A program made the translations under genes and the position numbers. Shown here piece by piece: positions 9,701-18,882 of a stretch of 64,000 nt of DNA. The stretch is from contig JALSRK010000077.1 of the NCBI GenBank assembly GCA_026984795.1, forward strand, positions 39,480-103,479. Direction: 5' to 3'. The stretch is from Solibacteraceae bacterium. GTDB lineage: Bacteria > Acidobacteriota > Terriglobia > Bryobacterales > Bryobacteraceae. The notes under the pieces are model-generated. The model ran no database searches. It saw nothing but the letters and a program-made list of their open reading frames with translations, and was not told the origin of the DNA. How positions within the stretch are numbered: the stretch's first letter is position 1; the number at the start of each line of letters is the position of its first letter.

Positions 9701-10046
9701 TTTGCCAGTAGAGCCAGACGTAGCCGTTGGTCTTGTCGAGAGCGCCGTGCAGGCGGCCGCCGATCTCGGGCAGGATCAGGATCTTGACGTATTCGTTCTC
9801 GAGAAACACGCCGTGATAGGTTTTGTCGACCTTCCGGTCGGTCAGCGTTTCATTGAGCGTGTAGGGATAGATATCCCGGCCGGAGTCCGGGAACAGGGGG
9901 TGGATCTGCGCCGGCCCGATCTCCCAAGTGGGCATTGTCACCGGCTGCTCATACGCTTTGACTTCCGTTCGCGCAGCGGGGGCCGCGCTCAGAAAGATGA
10001 CCGCTCCGACGACGACCGGGAAGAATCCACCGCAAATGACTCGCAC
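6783..10046 (-). CDS. large exported DUF5107-TPR protein
   Basis: 1087 aa, GTG start with a strong AAAGGAGG site. Residues 1-27 are a signal peptide ending APAARTE. About 30-400 form the DUF5107 region: an aromatic-rich beta domain (YKILILPEIGGRLHG-like start, WEIGPAQIHPLF, GGIEWNFPHGHRPS, NPTNHRHSFMFWATSATHANE) that resembles galactose-mutarotase-fold carbohydrate-active domains. From about 480 to the end there are many TPR-like helical pairs (ALGFLALKQGRWDEALHRLEAAL and others). DUF5107-TPR proteins occur in polysaccharide-degrading bacteria; a periplasmic role in glycan binding or hydrolysis is inferred, and no catalytic residues can be assigned. Monocistronic. Confidence 0.88.
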   Translation of the reverse strand: MRVICGGFFPVVVGAVIFLSAAPAARTEVKAYEQPVTMPTWEIGPAQIHPLFPDSGRDIYPYTLNETLTDRKVDKTYHGVFLENEYVKILILPEIGGRLHGALDKTNGYVWLYWQKTIKPGLISMTGAWISGGIEWNFPHGHRPSCFMPVDYRIVHHPDGSATVWVGETEPIFRMRWLVGMTLYPGRSYLRCDYIFVNPTNHRHSFMFWATSATHANEYAQAQYPGDMVTGHGKHQFWHWPIHEGVDLTWWKNVPNASSFFAFNNPSDWFGTYDHRAQGGMVHVANHHIMPGKKLWTWGSGPSGRIWEDILSDGGGPYFEPQAGAWSDNQPDYHWMSPIEVKTAHDYWYPVRDIRGFHNATKDFAVNTDLKNGQAFGGVYSTAPVTGYRVVLEDTRTGRVLSDAVVSISPDKPYTVQVPAPEGATVYDLRLSVRDMAGNEVIAVQQHPPKQVELPEGLEEPGDPKKMKPDELYHAGEWLERFRRVPEAMVYYKEALRRDAGDSRVNAALGFLALKQGRWDEALHRLEAALERDSDNTRLYFGEAVAKLGRGDYDAAYDEFYRATYSYEDFSASYYNLAKIDMRRGDYRQALTKLGEAAADNRKFAGIPALKAAAWRKLGEFSAAEKAARRALALDPMHFMGGYELLLCLRHQGKGSDWEKTWRGYMRDEPQNYMELAAAYAAAGLYEDAGRVLDLYSDGRPAEKIHPMVNYYRGYYRELSGDPAKAAHFYQQARRGPVAYTNPHRLEAVAALTAALRRDPSDSHAHLFLGNVLYAKGRREEGFKHWRKAAELEPGLSFAWRNIGYGYRYLKKDFEKSYQAYQQAARLAPHDARILLEMDEVAEAVGVAPGKRLAFLDAHKEAAETRDDLIARMVDLRLQLGGTPNLKAAYEMLRDHHFHSWEGRYSIHHAWVEVNTRLGELAMEQKDYQTALEYFQRATEYPANLEVAPRTPDFRAHVYWNLARVKLAMGKRQEAEELLRKILAEKYSKPHLGYYYQALAAKQLGDMERYRTLLDALEKEARKRTSGAFEYRGTPETIGHYLLSLVLAERGDKEGAAKELKLALAQNPRAARLAVHEAQLDTARAHQ

Positions 10047-10301
10047 GACAACCTCCTTTGTTCAATCTTCGAGACCAAGCAACCTTCCTGCTGGCGTGAT
10101 TATACTCCGATCGGGATACCGATCTGCCGTCCGGACCAGTTCCGCCGGGGCCGATTCGGCGGCGGGGCGTCCACGCAGAGTGCGGCCGGCACGGACCTTG
10201 AGCCCGTTATTGGCTGGTGCTAGCATGAGGACAGAGGTATGAGGGCCGCGGGCGAAAGCCTTTCGCACGGGCGGGGCCGGCGGCGCAGGGGGCAGTAGCG
10301 G

Positions 10302-10377
<76 letters not shown>

Positions 10378-10855
10378 ATTCTCTCGACGCCTTAGGAATC
10401 ACCCACGGAGTCTTGGCCAAGAACGGGGCGGGCGCTCAGTCTCGATCCATTCCCGCCCACAGGATCTTCACTCGCATCCGGTAGTCCAAGAGGTTGCCCC
10501 GGCCGCGGGTCTTCTCCCGGAGTAGCCATCTGGTTGTAACATTCCTGGCTGAACACCCCGGCACTTGCCGCGCTTGCCCAAGAGGAGGCGGGTTTGGCAA
10601 CACCTGGGCGCTGGGTCCTTCACCACTGGCCCCGGGCAGGCTCGAGGACGCGCGCGCCGCAGCGTTCAGGCCCGTCCCGGCCGTAGTGGGAACGCAGCCG
10701 CCGAGCGTGCGGAAGCAGATTCACACCTGGTTGTAGTTTTGTAAGTGTTTTATTCTCAGTAGGTTACGGGAATCGCTTGGAACCCTGATCCACCGGCTCC
10801 CCTTAGTTTGGAGGCAGGCCGGGCGCAATGCCCGGCAGAAAGGAAAAGGGAGATC
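10378..10855. other. intergenic region upstream of the peptide gene
   Basis: No protein gene is supported. The stretch 10728-10765 is unusually AT-rich for this genome (TTGTAGTTTTGTAAG... TTTTATTCTC) and is a likely promoter zone. A perfect 7-bp GC hairpin (GCCGGGC, loop GCAAT, GCCCGGC) lies at 10818-10836. An AAAGGAAAAGGGAG purine run follows at 10840-10852, leading into the short ORF. Confidence 0.55.
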
Positions 10856-10903
10856 ATGGATCAGCGTCCGATCATCATCTGGCCCATCACCGGTCTGTGG
10901 TAG
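10856..10903 (+). CDS. possible 15-residue peptide gene
   Basis: ATG at 10856 with GGGAG five bases upstream, stop TAG at 10901-10903. The product would be MDQRPIIIWPITGLW: a charged head (D, Q, R) followed by a very hydrophobic Ile/Trp/Pro segment. It sits 189 bases before the TPR-CHAT gene and just after a GC hairpin, on the same strand. It could be a leader peptide, a membrane-active or signalling micropeptide, or the substrate of the neighbouring CHAT protein. No family is recognised. The good ribosome site and unusual composition are the only support, so it may be fortuitous. Confidence 0.4.
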   Translation: MDQRPIIIWPITGLW

Positions 10904-11000
10904 CCGTTAGGCACTGATCGCAATCGAGCGATTCCCCTCGCCTTCCACAGAGGCGTGTATACAATCGTCCACATTTTCGGAACTAAACGAAGGAAAAGTC

Positions 11001-11043
11001 TGGTATGATGCTAGGAGTACCGCGAGACGTGGTACTCCTAGCA
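11001..11043 (+). promoter_or_regulatory. extended -10 promoter with a 13-bp palindrome across the start of transcription
   Basis: TGGTATGAT at 11001-11009 is an extended -10 (TGn plus TATGAT). It runs straight into an inverted repeat: TGCTAGGAGTACC (11009-11021), a 9-base centre, and GGTACTCCTAGCA (11031-11043). All 13 pairs are perfect. The expected start of transcription (about 11015-11017) falls inside the left arm. This is the classic place for a repressor operator; as RNA it would be a strong 5' hairpin. No T-run follows, so it is not a simple terminator. It precedes the TPR-CHAT/ECF cassette. Confidence 0.65.
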
Positions 11044-11091
11044 CTATCACTCGGCTAAAGCATATGGAGTAAGCCGTATCGCCCCGGGCCA

Positions 11092-13548
11092 ATGAGAGCC
11101 GCCCTGGTTGCTGGCGCCGTCCTTTTAGTGCTCGTCGTTGGGTCGGCAACGGTGAGCCGTTCGACACTTTTCGGTGGTGCGCGAGTCACCCGCCGCCTAG
11201 ACGGGCGGGGGGAGCACGATCAGCAACTGGAACGGCTCCGGGACGAGGGCGTAGCGCTGGCCCGGGCCGGCCGGCTGACCGAGGCGCAGCAGTGCTTCCG
11301 CTCCGGGCTGCAACAGGCAAGACGGGGCGGCCACCTTTCCTACGAAGTTCGTTTTCTCGCCAACCTGGCCAACACAGAGCTCCAATTGCGGCAATACGCC
11401 GACGCCATGGATGCTTACCTCAAAGCGCGGCGGTTGGCGCACCGCACCGGCGATCCGTTATTGGAAGCCGCGCTCGGGCTGAACATCTCCAGCGTCTACA
11501 TGGCCACCGGCGCGTGGAGCGACGCTGCGGTGGCGCTCGATCAAGCGCTCGCCGAGCTGCCGCCGGACGCCCCCGCCAACTATACTGCCGCGCTGTTGGG
11601 GCAGCGGTCGCTTCTAGCCGCCCGGCGGGACTTGTGGGAGCAAGCCTGGTCTTCCTATGGGGAAGCTATGGAAACCGCCGACGCGGGCGGCTTGTGGGGG
11701 CTCGAAGCCGACATTCTTGACGGCTTCGGGTACGAACTGTTTCGAGCCGGGGACCGGCGGGATGCGGAAACGCTCTTTTTGAACGCCTTCCGTATTCGGC
11801 GGCTCCATTCGATCCCCGTTCCGGCGCACAGCTACCGCAATCTCGGCCTGATGTCGGCGGCCGAGGGCGATCTTAGTCGGGCGTTACGATTTCTGGATAC
11901 GGCGGTCCGGGAAGCGCTGCGGCGGCCGGATGCTACACCGTTGTGGAGCCTCTACTACCAGCGGGCGCTGCTCTATGAACAATCGGGGAACCTGCAGGAG
12001 GCCATGGCGGACGTAGAACGTTCGCTCGACGTGATTCAGCGTTTGCGGGCGGAGCTGCTGCCGGCGGAGTACGTCCGCCGTTGGAGTGACGTGGGCCTGC
12101 ACGACGTCTTCCGACGGGGTGTGGCCTTGGCGGCCGAGCTCTACCACAAGACCGGTTCTGAATCCTGGATTCGGCGAAGCTTCGAGATCGCGGCCCGGGA
12201 ACAAGCGGCGGGTCTGGCAGCGAGTCTTGGAGAAGCCGAGCGCGTGCGGAAGCGCCTGTCACCGGAGTACTGGGAGTTGCTCCACCGCGTCGCCGCGGCC
12301 GAGACAGCCGGGCTGGCGGGCAAGCAGCCCCCTGCCGAGCTGGCCCGGTGGCGCCACCGGCTCGGCGAGATGGAAATCGAAGCCGGGCTCCAGTTCCGTG
12401 AAACGGCCGGCGGGCGCCCCGTCTCGGTAGAGCGGCTGCAGCGCGCGCTCGGCCCCGCTGAGGCCTGTCTGCTGTTCCACGTCGCGGAACCCACTTCCTA
12501 CTTGTGGGTTCTGACGCGGGATTCGCTGTGGATGCGGGAGCTGCCCGGGCGAGCCGCGCTACGAAGAAGGGTAGCGGCCTTCCGGGAAGCGGTGGCGCGG
12601 TCGGCGCCGGAGGCTCGCAGGCTTGGGGCGGCACTCTACAGTCTGCTAATCGGGCAAGGTTCCCCGGCGGCCGCCCGTCCCGAGTGGACGTTATTGGTTG
12701 AGGATGCGTTGTTCGAACTGCCCTTTGCCGCCCTGGTGTTGCGCGGGCCGCGTGACAAGTTCCGCTATCTGATCGAAGAACACACTTTGCGGCTCGTTCC
12801 CAGCGCGGTGCTGCTCACCTCCCCCCGCCGCCGCTATTGGCGAGGGGGCCTGCTGGCCGTGGGGGACCCCGTTTACAACCGCGCCGATCCGCGTTGGCGG
12901 GACTCGGCCCCCGGCCGGCCGGGCAGAGCGCTCCAGCGGGTGAGGTGGAAAGTGGACACCATACAGCTTCCGCGCCTGGGGGGCGCCGGGCGGGAAATTG
13001 CCGTGTGCCTCCGCCGCTGGCGCGAAAGCGGCGGAAAAGCCACCGCGCTTACCGGACTCCGCGCGAACCGGCAAACCCTGGCCGAGACCTTGAGCGAGCA
13101 CCCGGCAGTGTTGCATTTCGCGACCCATGTGCTTGCCCCCCGGGGAGAGCGAAAAGGTGGATTCGTGGCCCTGAGCCTCCAGCCTGACGGCAGACTAGAC
13201 CTGCTCGGGAGCACTGAGATCCGCGCCCTTGCCTGCCGGGCCGGGCTGATCGTGCTGAGCGGCTGCAGTAGCGGCGCCGGAGAGGTGCTCCCCGGCTCTG
13301 GCCTTCTAGGCCTGACCCGCGCCTGGCTGCGAGCCGGAGCCCGGGACGTCGTGGCGACGCTGTGGCCCGTTCGCGACGACGGAGGGAAGCTGTGGGACGT
13401 GTTCTACCAACACCTGGGAACTCTCGGCGAGGACGGCTTCGCAGTACCGCCGCACCGGGCGCTTCAGGCCGCCCAGGTGAGCCTGATACACGAGCCTGGA
13501 CGGTCTCCGGCCGACTGGGCCGGCTATTTCTTGATTTCCACGGGATGA
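11092..13548 (+). CDS. membrane-anchored TPR-CHAT caspase-like protein
   Basis: 818 aa. Residues 4-21 are one hydrophobic helix (signal anchor; arginines lie on both sides, so topology is uncertain). About 45-330 is a TPR array (RDEGVALARAGRLTEAQQCF, NLANTELQLRQYADAMDAY and others). About 440-818 is a CHAT domain, a caspase-related Cys protease fold. The catalytic pair looks intact: His679 in LHFATH and Cys725 in IVLSGCSSGAGEV; the GLTRAWLRAGARDVVATLWPV end is also typical. Characterised TPR-CHAT proteins (type III-E Craspase, separase relatives) are proteases controlled by their helical arrays. It ends 6 bases before an ECF sigma gene and is followed by an anti-sigma-like gene, so proteolytic control of the sigma factor is a reasonable hypothesis. 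No clear Shine-Dalgarno; a GGAG lies 25 bases upstream. Confidence 0.9.
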   Translation: MRAALVAGAVLLVLVVGSATVSRSTLFGGARVTRRLDGRGEHDQQLERLRDEGVALARAGRLTEAQQCFRSGLQQARRGGHLSYEVRFLANLANTELQLRQYADAMDAYLKARRLAHRTGDPLLEAALGLNISSVYMATGAWSDAAVALDQALAELPPDAPANYTAALLGQRSLLAARRDLWEQAWSSYGEAMETADAGGLWGLEADILDGFGYELFRAGDRRDAETLFLNAFRIRRLHSIPVPAHSYRNLGLMSAAEGDLSRALRFLDTAVREALRRPDATPLWSLYYQRALLYEQSGNLQEAMADVERSLDVIQRLRAELLPAEYVRRWSDVGLHDVFRRGVALAAELYHKTGSESWIRRSFEIAAREQAAGLAASLGEAERVRKRLSPEYWELLHRVAAAETAGLAGKQPPAELARWRHRLGEMEIEAGLQFRETAGGRPVSVERLQRALGPAEACLLFHVAEPTSYLWVLTRDSLWMRELPGRAALRRRVAAFREAVARSAPEARRLGAALYSLLIGQGSPAAARPEWTLLVEDALFELPFAALVLRGPRDKFRYLIEEHTLRLVPSAVLLTSPRRRYWRGGLLAVGDPVYNRADPRWRDSAPGRPGRALQRVRWKVDTIQLPRLGGAGREIAVCLRRWRESGGKATALTGLRANRQTLAETLSEHPAVLHFATHVLAPRGERKGGFVALSLQPDGRLDLLGSTEIRALACRAGLIVLSGCSSGAGEVLPGSGLLGLTRAWLRAGARDVVATLWPVRDDGGKLWDVFYQHLGTLGEDGFAVPPHRALQAAQVSLIHEPGRSPADWAGYFLISTG

Positions 13549-13554
13549 TGCGGA

Positions 13555-14268
13555 ATGCCTGGCGCAGGTGCAAAGCGGCAAGAGCAAGAGCCCGACCCCC
13601 GGCCGGAGCCGGGAGGGGCCAGCGCGGATACCTCGGAAGCGGCGGTCCAACCCGCCCCGGAACCGCCGGCCGGGGTCCGGTGGGCGCTGTTGGTCCAGAA
13701 GATCCAGACCGGCGACCAGCAGGGGATGGAGGAGCTCTACAAGATCTTCTCCCGGGGTGTGAAGTTCTACGTGTGGCGGCATTTGGGGACGCGCGACCTG
13801 GACGACCGCATCCACGACATCTTCCTCCTCGTCGTCGAGGCGATCCGCAACGGCGATCTGCGGGATCCCGACAAGCTGCTGGCGTTCGTCCGCACCGTCG
13901 TGCGGCGGCAGGTGGCAGGGCAGATCAAGGGGATCGCCAGGCAGCGGCAACGGGAGACCGCCCTGGACACCAAAGCCTACCTGGCGGTGGATCCGGACAA
14001 CCCGGAAGCCCAGGCTATGGCCAGGGAGCGGGTAGAGATCATGAAGGAGGTTCTGGACGGAATATCTCCCCGGGACCGCGAGATCCTCACGCGCTTCTAT
14101 CTGCGGGGCCAGTCCGAGGAACAGATCTGCCGCGAGATGGATCTCACCCACAACCAGTTCCGCATGCTGAAGTACCGTGCCAAGATGCGGTTCGGCGAGA
14201 TGGGGAAGCGGCGCCTGAGAAAACGCCGGCTACAAGCCTTTTTCATGAGATTTTCCGGATCCCGGTAG
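13555..14268 (+). CDS. ECF-type sigma-70 family RNA polymerase sigma factor
   Basis: 237 aa. After a Pro/Glu-rich, probably disordered N-terminus (1-45), residues about 50-125 form region 2 (LYKIFSRGVKFYVWRHLG ... DRIHDIFLLVVEAI ... FVRTVVRRQVAGQ), which binds the -10 element. About 165-213 is region 4 (ISPRDREILTRFYLRGQSEEQICREM then a helix-turn-helix), which binds -35. No region 3, as expected for an ECF factor. It starts 6 bases after the CHAT gene and is followed 52 bases later by a zinc-finger membrane protein that looks like its regulator. The basic tail KRRLRKRRLQ is unusual. The unconventional N-terminus could be a regulatory or cleavage segment. Target promoters unknown. Confidence 0.93.
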   Translation: MPGAGAKRQEQEPDPRPEPGGASADTSEAAVQPAPEPPAGVRWALLVQKIQTGDQQGMEELYKIFSRGVKFYVWRHLGTRDLDDRIHDIFLLVVEAIRNGDLRDPDKLLAFVRTVVRRQVAGQIKGIARQRQRETALDTKAYLAVDPDNPEAQAMARERVEIMKEVLDGISPRDREILTRFYLRGQSEEQICREMDLTHNQFRMLKYRAKMRFGEMGKRRLRKRRLQAFFMRFSGSR

Positions 14269-14320
14269 ACACTAATCATGGCGGGGGAGATGTGCGGGCG
14301 GCCTCCCCCCGGAGGACAGC

Positions 14321-14980
14321 ATGAGCGCTGTGAGGATCGGCGAGAAGCCAGGGGAATCAAGGAACCACCCGTCGGAGGAGACGCTCGAGCGTTACGTGAT
14401 GGACCGTCTCCAGGAGGCTGAGGAAGCTTGCGTGGAGGAGCACCTGCTTCTCTGTGAGGAGTGCCGGGGAAAAGTCGAGGAGACCGAAGACTATGTGCGG
14501 GCCATGCAAACGGCGCTGGCCGAGCTGGAACAACGGCGGAGCCGGGCTGCCCGGGAAGGTTCCGAAACCGGGAGAAAACGTCGGTGGGGGCTCCCCAGGC
14601 TGGCCTGGGCCGGCTCCCTGGCGGCGATCGCCGCGGCGATCGTGATGGTTGTGCCGAGGAACGGGAAGCAAGACGGCCCGGTGGAACTGCGGCTGACGGC
14701 GCTGCGCGGCCAGGCGGGCATCTCGGCTCCGGCGGCGCCGGCCGGCCGCCGGTTGGTTCTCTCTCTGGACATTGAAGGCTTGCAGAGACGGCCGGCGTAC
14801 GAGGTGCATCTCGTGGGTGCGGAAGGAGAGGTGCTGTTCGATAGGACGGCCGTGGCGGAGGCCGGTTCCCTGAAGATCGATCTCGCCGAGGGGTTGCCGG
14901 CGGGGCGGTACTGGGTGCGGGTCTTTCCGCCGGGCCATGCAAAGGTTCCCTTGCGGGAATTCGAATTTCTCATCGAGTGA
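14321..14980 (+). CDS. zinc-finger anti-sigma-like membrane protein
   Basis: 219 aa with a strong GGAGG site ahead of the ATG. Residues 15-50 match the zf-HC2/anti-sigma zinc-binding pattern (H16; H41-x3-C45-x2-C48 in EEHLLLCEECRG) in an acidic helical context. An Arg-rich linker leads to one transmembrane helix at about 93-111 (LAWAGSLAAIAAAIVMVVP). The remaining ~105 residues are a beta-rich extracytoplasmic domain (LVLSLDIEGLQRRPAYEVHLV ... LPAGRYWVRVFPPG), similar in look to small beta-sandwich domains. The layout of cytosolic zinc finger, one TM helix and outer sensor domain is that of membrane anti-sigma factors. It very likely binds the ECF factor encoded just upstream. Confidence 0.85.
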   Translation: MSAVRIGEKPGESRNHPSEETLERYVMDRLQEAEEACVEEHLLLCEECRGKVEETEDYVRAMQTALAELEQRRSRAAREGSETGRKRRWGLPRLAWAGSLAAIAAAIVMVVPRNGKQDGPVELRLTALRGQAGISAPAAPAGRRLVLSLDIEGLQRRPAYEVHLVGAEGEVLFDRTAVAEAGSLKIDLAEGLPAGRYWVRVFPPGHAKVPLREFEFLIE

Positions 14981-15011
14981 CCGCTCCGGGCCTTAGTTTC
15001 CCGGCGCGTCG

Positions 15012-15017
15012 TACAAT
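15012..15017 (+). promoter_or_regulatory. -10 element (TACAAT) for the TolB-like gene, near-leaderless start
   Basis: TACAAT ends only six bases before the ATG at 15024, so transcription would begin at or next to the start codon. No convincing -35 and no Shine-Dalgarno are present. This separates the TolB-like gene transcriptionally from the sigma cassette. Confidence 0.5.
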
Positions 15018-15023
15018 TCTCGT

Positions 15024-15929
15024 ATGAGTCCGCGCTGGGGCTTCGTTCTTTTAGCGGCGGTGGTAGCCGCCCAGCCGCGGCCCCGGGTAACGAGCCTTGT
15101 GTCCGTGTATTCGCTCGAAACGGGAGCGGCCCGAGTCGTCTACAGAGCTGAAAGGACGCGGTTCGAGGCGCCAAACTGGTCGCCGGACGGCCGTTACCTG
15201 CTGTTGAACTCCCGGGGAGGCCTCTGGAAGCTCGATCTGGAAAGGGGTTCGCCGGAGCTGGTCGATACCGGGCCGGTGACCCGGGTGAACAACGACCACG
15301 GCATCTCACCTGACGGCAGATGGATCGTGATCTCGGCCGGGCGGATCTACATCCTTCCGGCGGCCGGCGGGGAACCTCGACCGGTCACGCGGCAGGAGCC
15401 CAGCTACTACCACGGCTGGTCGCCGGACGGGAAACGGCTGGCCTACTGCGCCCGCCGGGACGGCAATTACGATTTGTACGACATCGCCGTGGAGGGTGGG
15501 CCCGAGAGACGGCTGACGAGAGATCCCGGCTACGACGACGGGCCGGACTACTCGCCTGAGGGCCGCTGGATCTATTTCAACTCCGACCGCTCAGGCAGTT
15601 GGGACGTCTGGCGCATTCCTGCCGGCGGGGCTGGCCCGGGCGACCGGCTGGCCGAGCGGATCACGAACGACGCCTGGGAGGACTGGTTCCCCCACCCCTC
15701 TCCGGACGGCCGCTGGATCGTTTTCCTCTCCTATGCGGAGGGCACCGAGGGCCACCCGGCCAACCGCAATGTCGTACTGCGCCTCATACCCGTCGAAGAC
15801 GGCGGGCCGGCCCCGGAGAAGACCAAGGTGATCCACCGGCTCTTCGGCGGCCAGGGGACGATCAACGTCAACTCGTGGGCGCCCGACAGCTCCGCTTTTG
15901 CTTTCGTCAGCTACACGCTCGCCGAGTGA
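15024..15929 (+). CDS. exported TolB-like WD40 (PD40) beta-propeller protein
   Basis: 301 aa. A short signal peptide (1-16, ends VVAAQP) is followed by repeated PD40 blades, each with the SPDGR/K core: [60 protein letters not shown], with alternate DLYDI/DVWRI strands. Such propellers bind peptides or sugars in the periplasm; TolB itself works with Pal, but many relatives have other roles. At about 300 aa it is a single propeller without the TolB N-terminal domain. Predicted own promoter 6 bases upstream, so it may not be part of the preceding CHAT-sigma operon. Confidence 0.88.
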   Translation: MSPRWGFVLLAAVVAAQPRPRVTSLVSVYSLETGAARVVYRAERTRFEAPNWSPDGRYLLLNSRGGLWKLDLERGSPELVDTGPVTRVNNDHGISPDGRWIVISAGRIYILPAAGGEPRPVTRQEPSYYHGWSPDGKRLAYCARRDGNYDLYDIAVEGGPERRLTRDPGYDDGPDYSPEGRWIYFNSDRSGSWDVWRIPAGGAGPGDRLAERITNDAWEDWFPHPSPDGRWIVFLSYAEGTEGHPANRNVVLRLIPVEDGGPAPEKTKVIHRLFGGQGTINVNSWAPDSSAFAFVSYTLAE

Positions 15930-15941
15930 CGCGGGCGCCCG

Positions 15942-17392
<1,451 letters not shown>

Positions 17393-17399
<7 letters not shown>

Positions 17400-18772
17400 G
17401 GCAGCTTCTTCCGCTTCTCGGCCAGGAAGGCCGATTCGAGTTTCGGCACGACGTGTTCGAGGGCGAACAGGATCACACGATCGCCGGGCTCGATGGTGGA
17501 GTGTCCCCGGGGGATGATGACGTCGCCACGGGTGCGGGCCACCGCGCCGACGATGGCGCCGGGCGGGAACTTGATCTCCTTCAGCTTCTTGCCCACGAAG
17601 GGCGAGTTCGGCGAGGCCACCAGCTCGATGGCCTCGGCCTCCTCCTCGCCGAAGCTGGTGACGGAGACGACGTGGCCTTTCCGCACGAACTGCAGGATGC
17701 GGTCCACCGTGGCCAGGCGCGGGCTGATCGTCGTATTGATGCCGAGCCGCTGGGCCATGGCGAGATAGCTGAGGCGATTGATCAAGGCGACCACTTTGCG
17801 GGCTTCCAACCGCCGCGCCAGCACCGCGGCGATCAAGTTCTCCTCGTCGTCGTGGGTCAGCGCCAGATAGGCGTTGATGCCGCGGATGTTCTCGGCCAGC
17901 AGCAGGTTGGCGTCGGTGCCGTCGGCGTTGACGACGATCGTCTCCTCGAGGATCTCGGCGATCTTGCGGCAGCGCCCGGCGTCCCGCTCGAACAGCTTCA
18001 CGCTGACGCCCTGTTTCTCGAGCGCCTGGGCCACCGCGATCCCGATCTGCTTGCCGCCGAGGATGAAGACGCGCTCGAGACGTTCCTGGCGGCGGATGCC
18101 GAGGAACCGGAGCACGTCGTCGAACTCCTCGCTGCGGGTGACCACGTAGATGTGGTCCCCGGCCAGGATCTTCTCGCTGCCCCGGGGGATGATCACCTCC
18201 GAGCCGCGGAAGATCATGGCCACCAGGGAGTTCGGCGGAGCGCCGCAGTCGGCGATCTCGATCAGCGTTTTGCCGACGGTCCAGTGGTCCGGTTCGATGT
18301 TCATCCCGAACAGCTTCACGCGGCCGGCGGCGAATTCGATGATGTCGGAGACGCCGGGGATGGGCAGGACCGGCTGCATCCGCTCGACGGCCAGGGACTC
18401 GGGATGGATGATCAGATCGATCCGGACGCCGACTTGCTTGCAGATCCGCCGCCAGTGATCGACCTCGTGCGTGCGCACCCGCGCCACCTTCACTTTGGCG
18501 CCGGATTCCGCCTCGGCGATGAGGCAGGTGAGCAGGTTCACCTCGTCGGCGTTGGTCACCGCGATCACCATCTCGGCGTCGCGGATGCCGGCCTCGTGCA
18601 GCGTTACGACGCTGGCGGCGCTGCCCTGGACGATCTTGGCGTCCAGAGTCTCTTCCAGGCGGGCGCAGCGGGCAGCGTCTTGTTCGACGATGATCACCTC
18701 GTTGCCCTCGCGGATCAGGCGCGCCGCGGTCTGGGAAGCGACCTCTCCCCCGCCGGTGATCAGAATGCGCAT
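17393..18772 (-). CDS. trkA: Trk potassium system NAD-binding regulatory subunit TrkA
   Basis: 459 aa, the usual length for a two-unit TrkA. It has two RCK-N/RCK-C pairs. The first Rossmann motif is at the N-terminus (ITGGGEVASQTAARLIREGNEV), ending in acidic VEQD. The second begins near residue 233 (FILGGKQIGIAVAQALEKQG). Each is followed by a TrkA-C module (IPGVSDIIEFAAGRV..., VTSFGEEEAEAIELVA...). Forms the cytosolic gating ring on TrkH and responds to NADH/ATP. Co-transcribed with trkH. The ATG lies nine bases after TGGTATGAC (18782-18790 on the minus strand), an extended -10, so the leader is only a few bases. Confidence 0.96.
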
Positions 18773-18882
18773 GCGCAGAGAGTCATACCAGAATCTAGCA
18801 TATCGGCGATCCCCGCCCTGGAAGCCGCAATTGCCCGCTCGCCGGCGGCCCGCGGACGTAGCTCTTCGGGTAGAATACCGCC

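Noticed and set aside
6789..10223. Long plus-strand frames opposite the DUF5107-TPR gene
   Set aside because: Shadow frames caused by GC-rich third positions; Arg/Val/Pro-rich with no domain, while the minus strand shows signal peptide, ribosome site and TPRs.
11009..11043. Rho-independent terminator
   Set aside because: The hairpin is strong but no T-run follows, and it overlaps a -10 element.
10907..11167. 86-codon minus-strand frame over the palindrome
   Set aside because: No domain or ribosome site; it overlaps the promoter and the start of the CHAT gene.
11092..14980. Type III-E CRISPR (Craspase) locus
   Set aside because: TPR-CHAT and a sigma factor are present, but there is no Cas7-11, Csx30, Cas1 or repeat array in the window.
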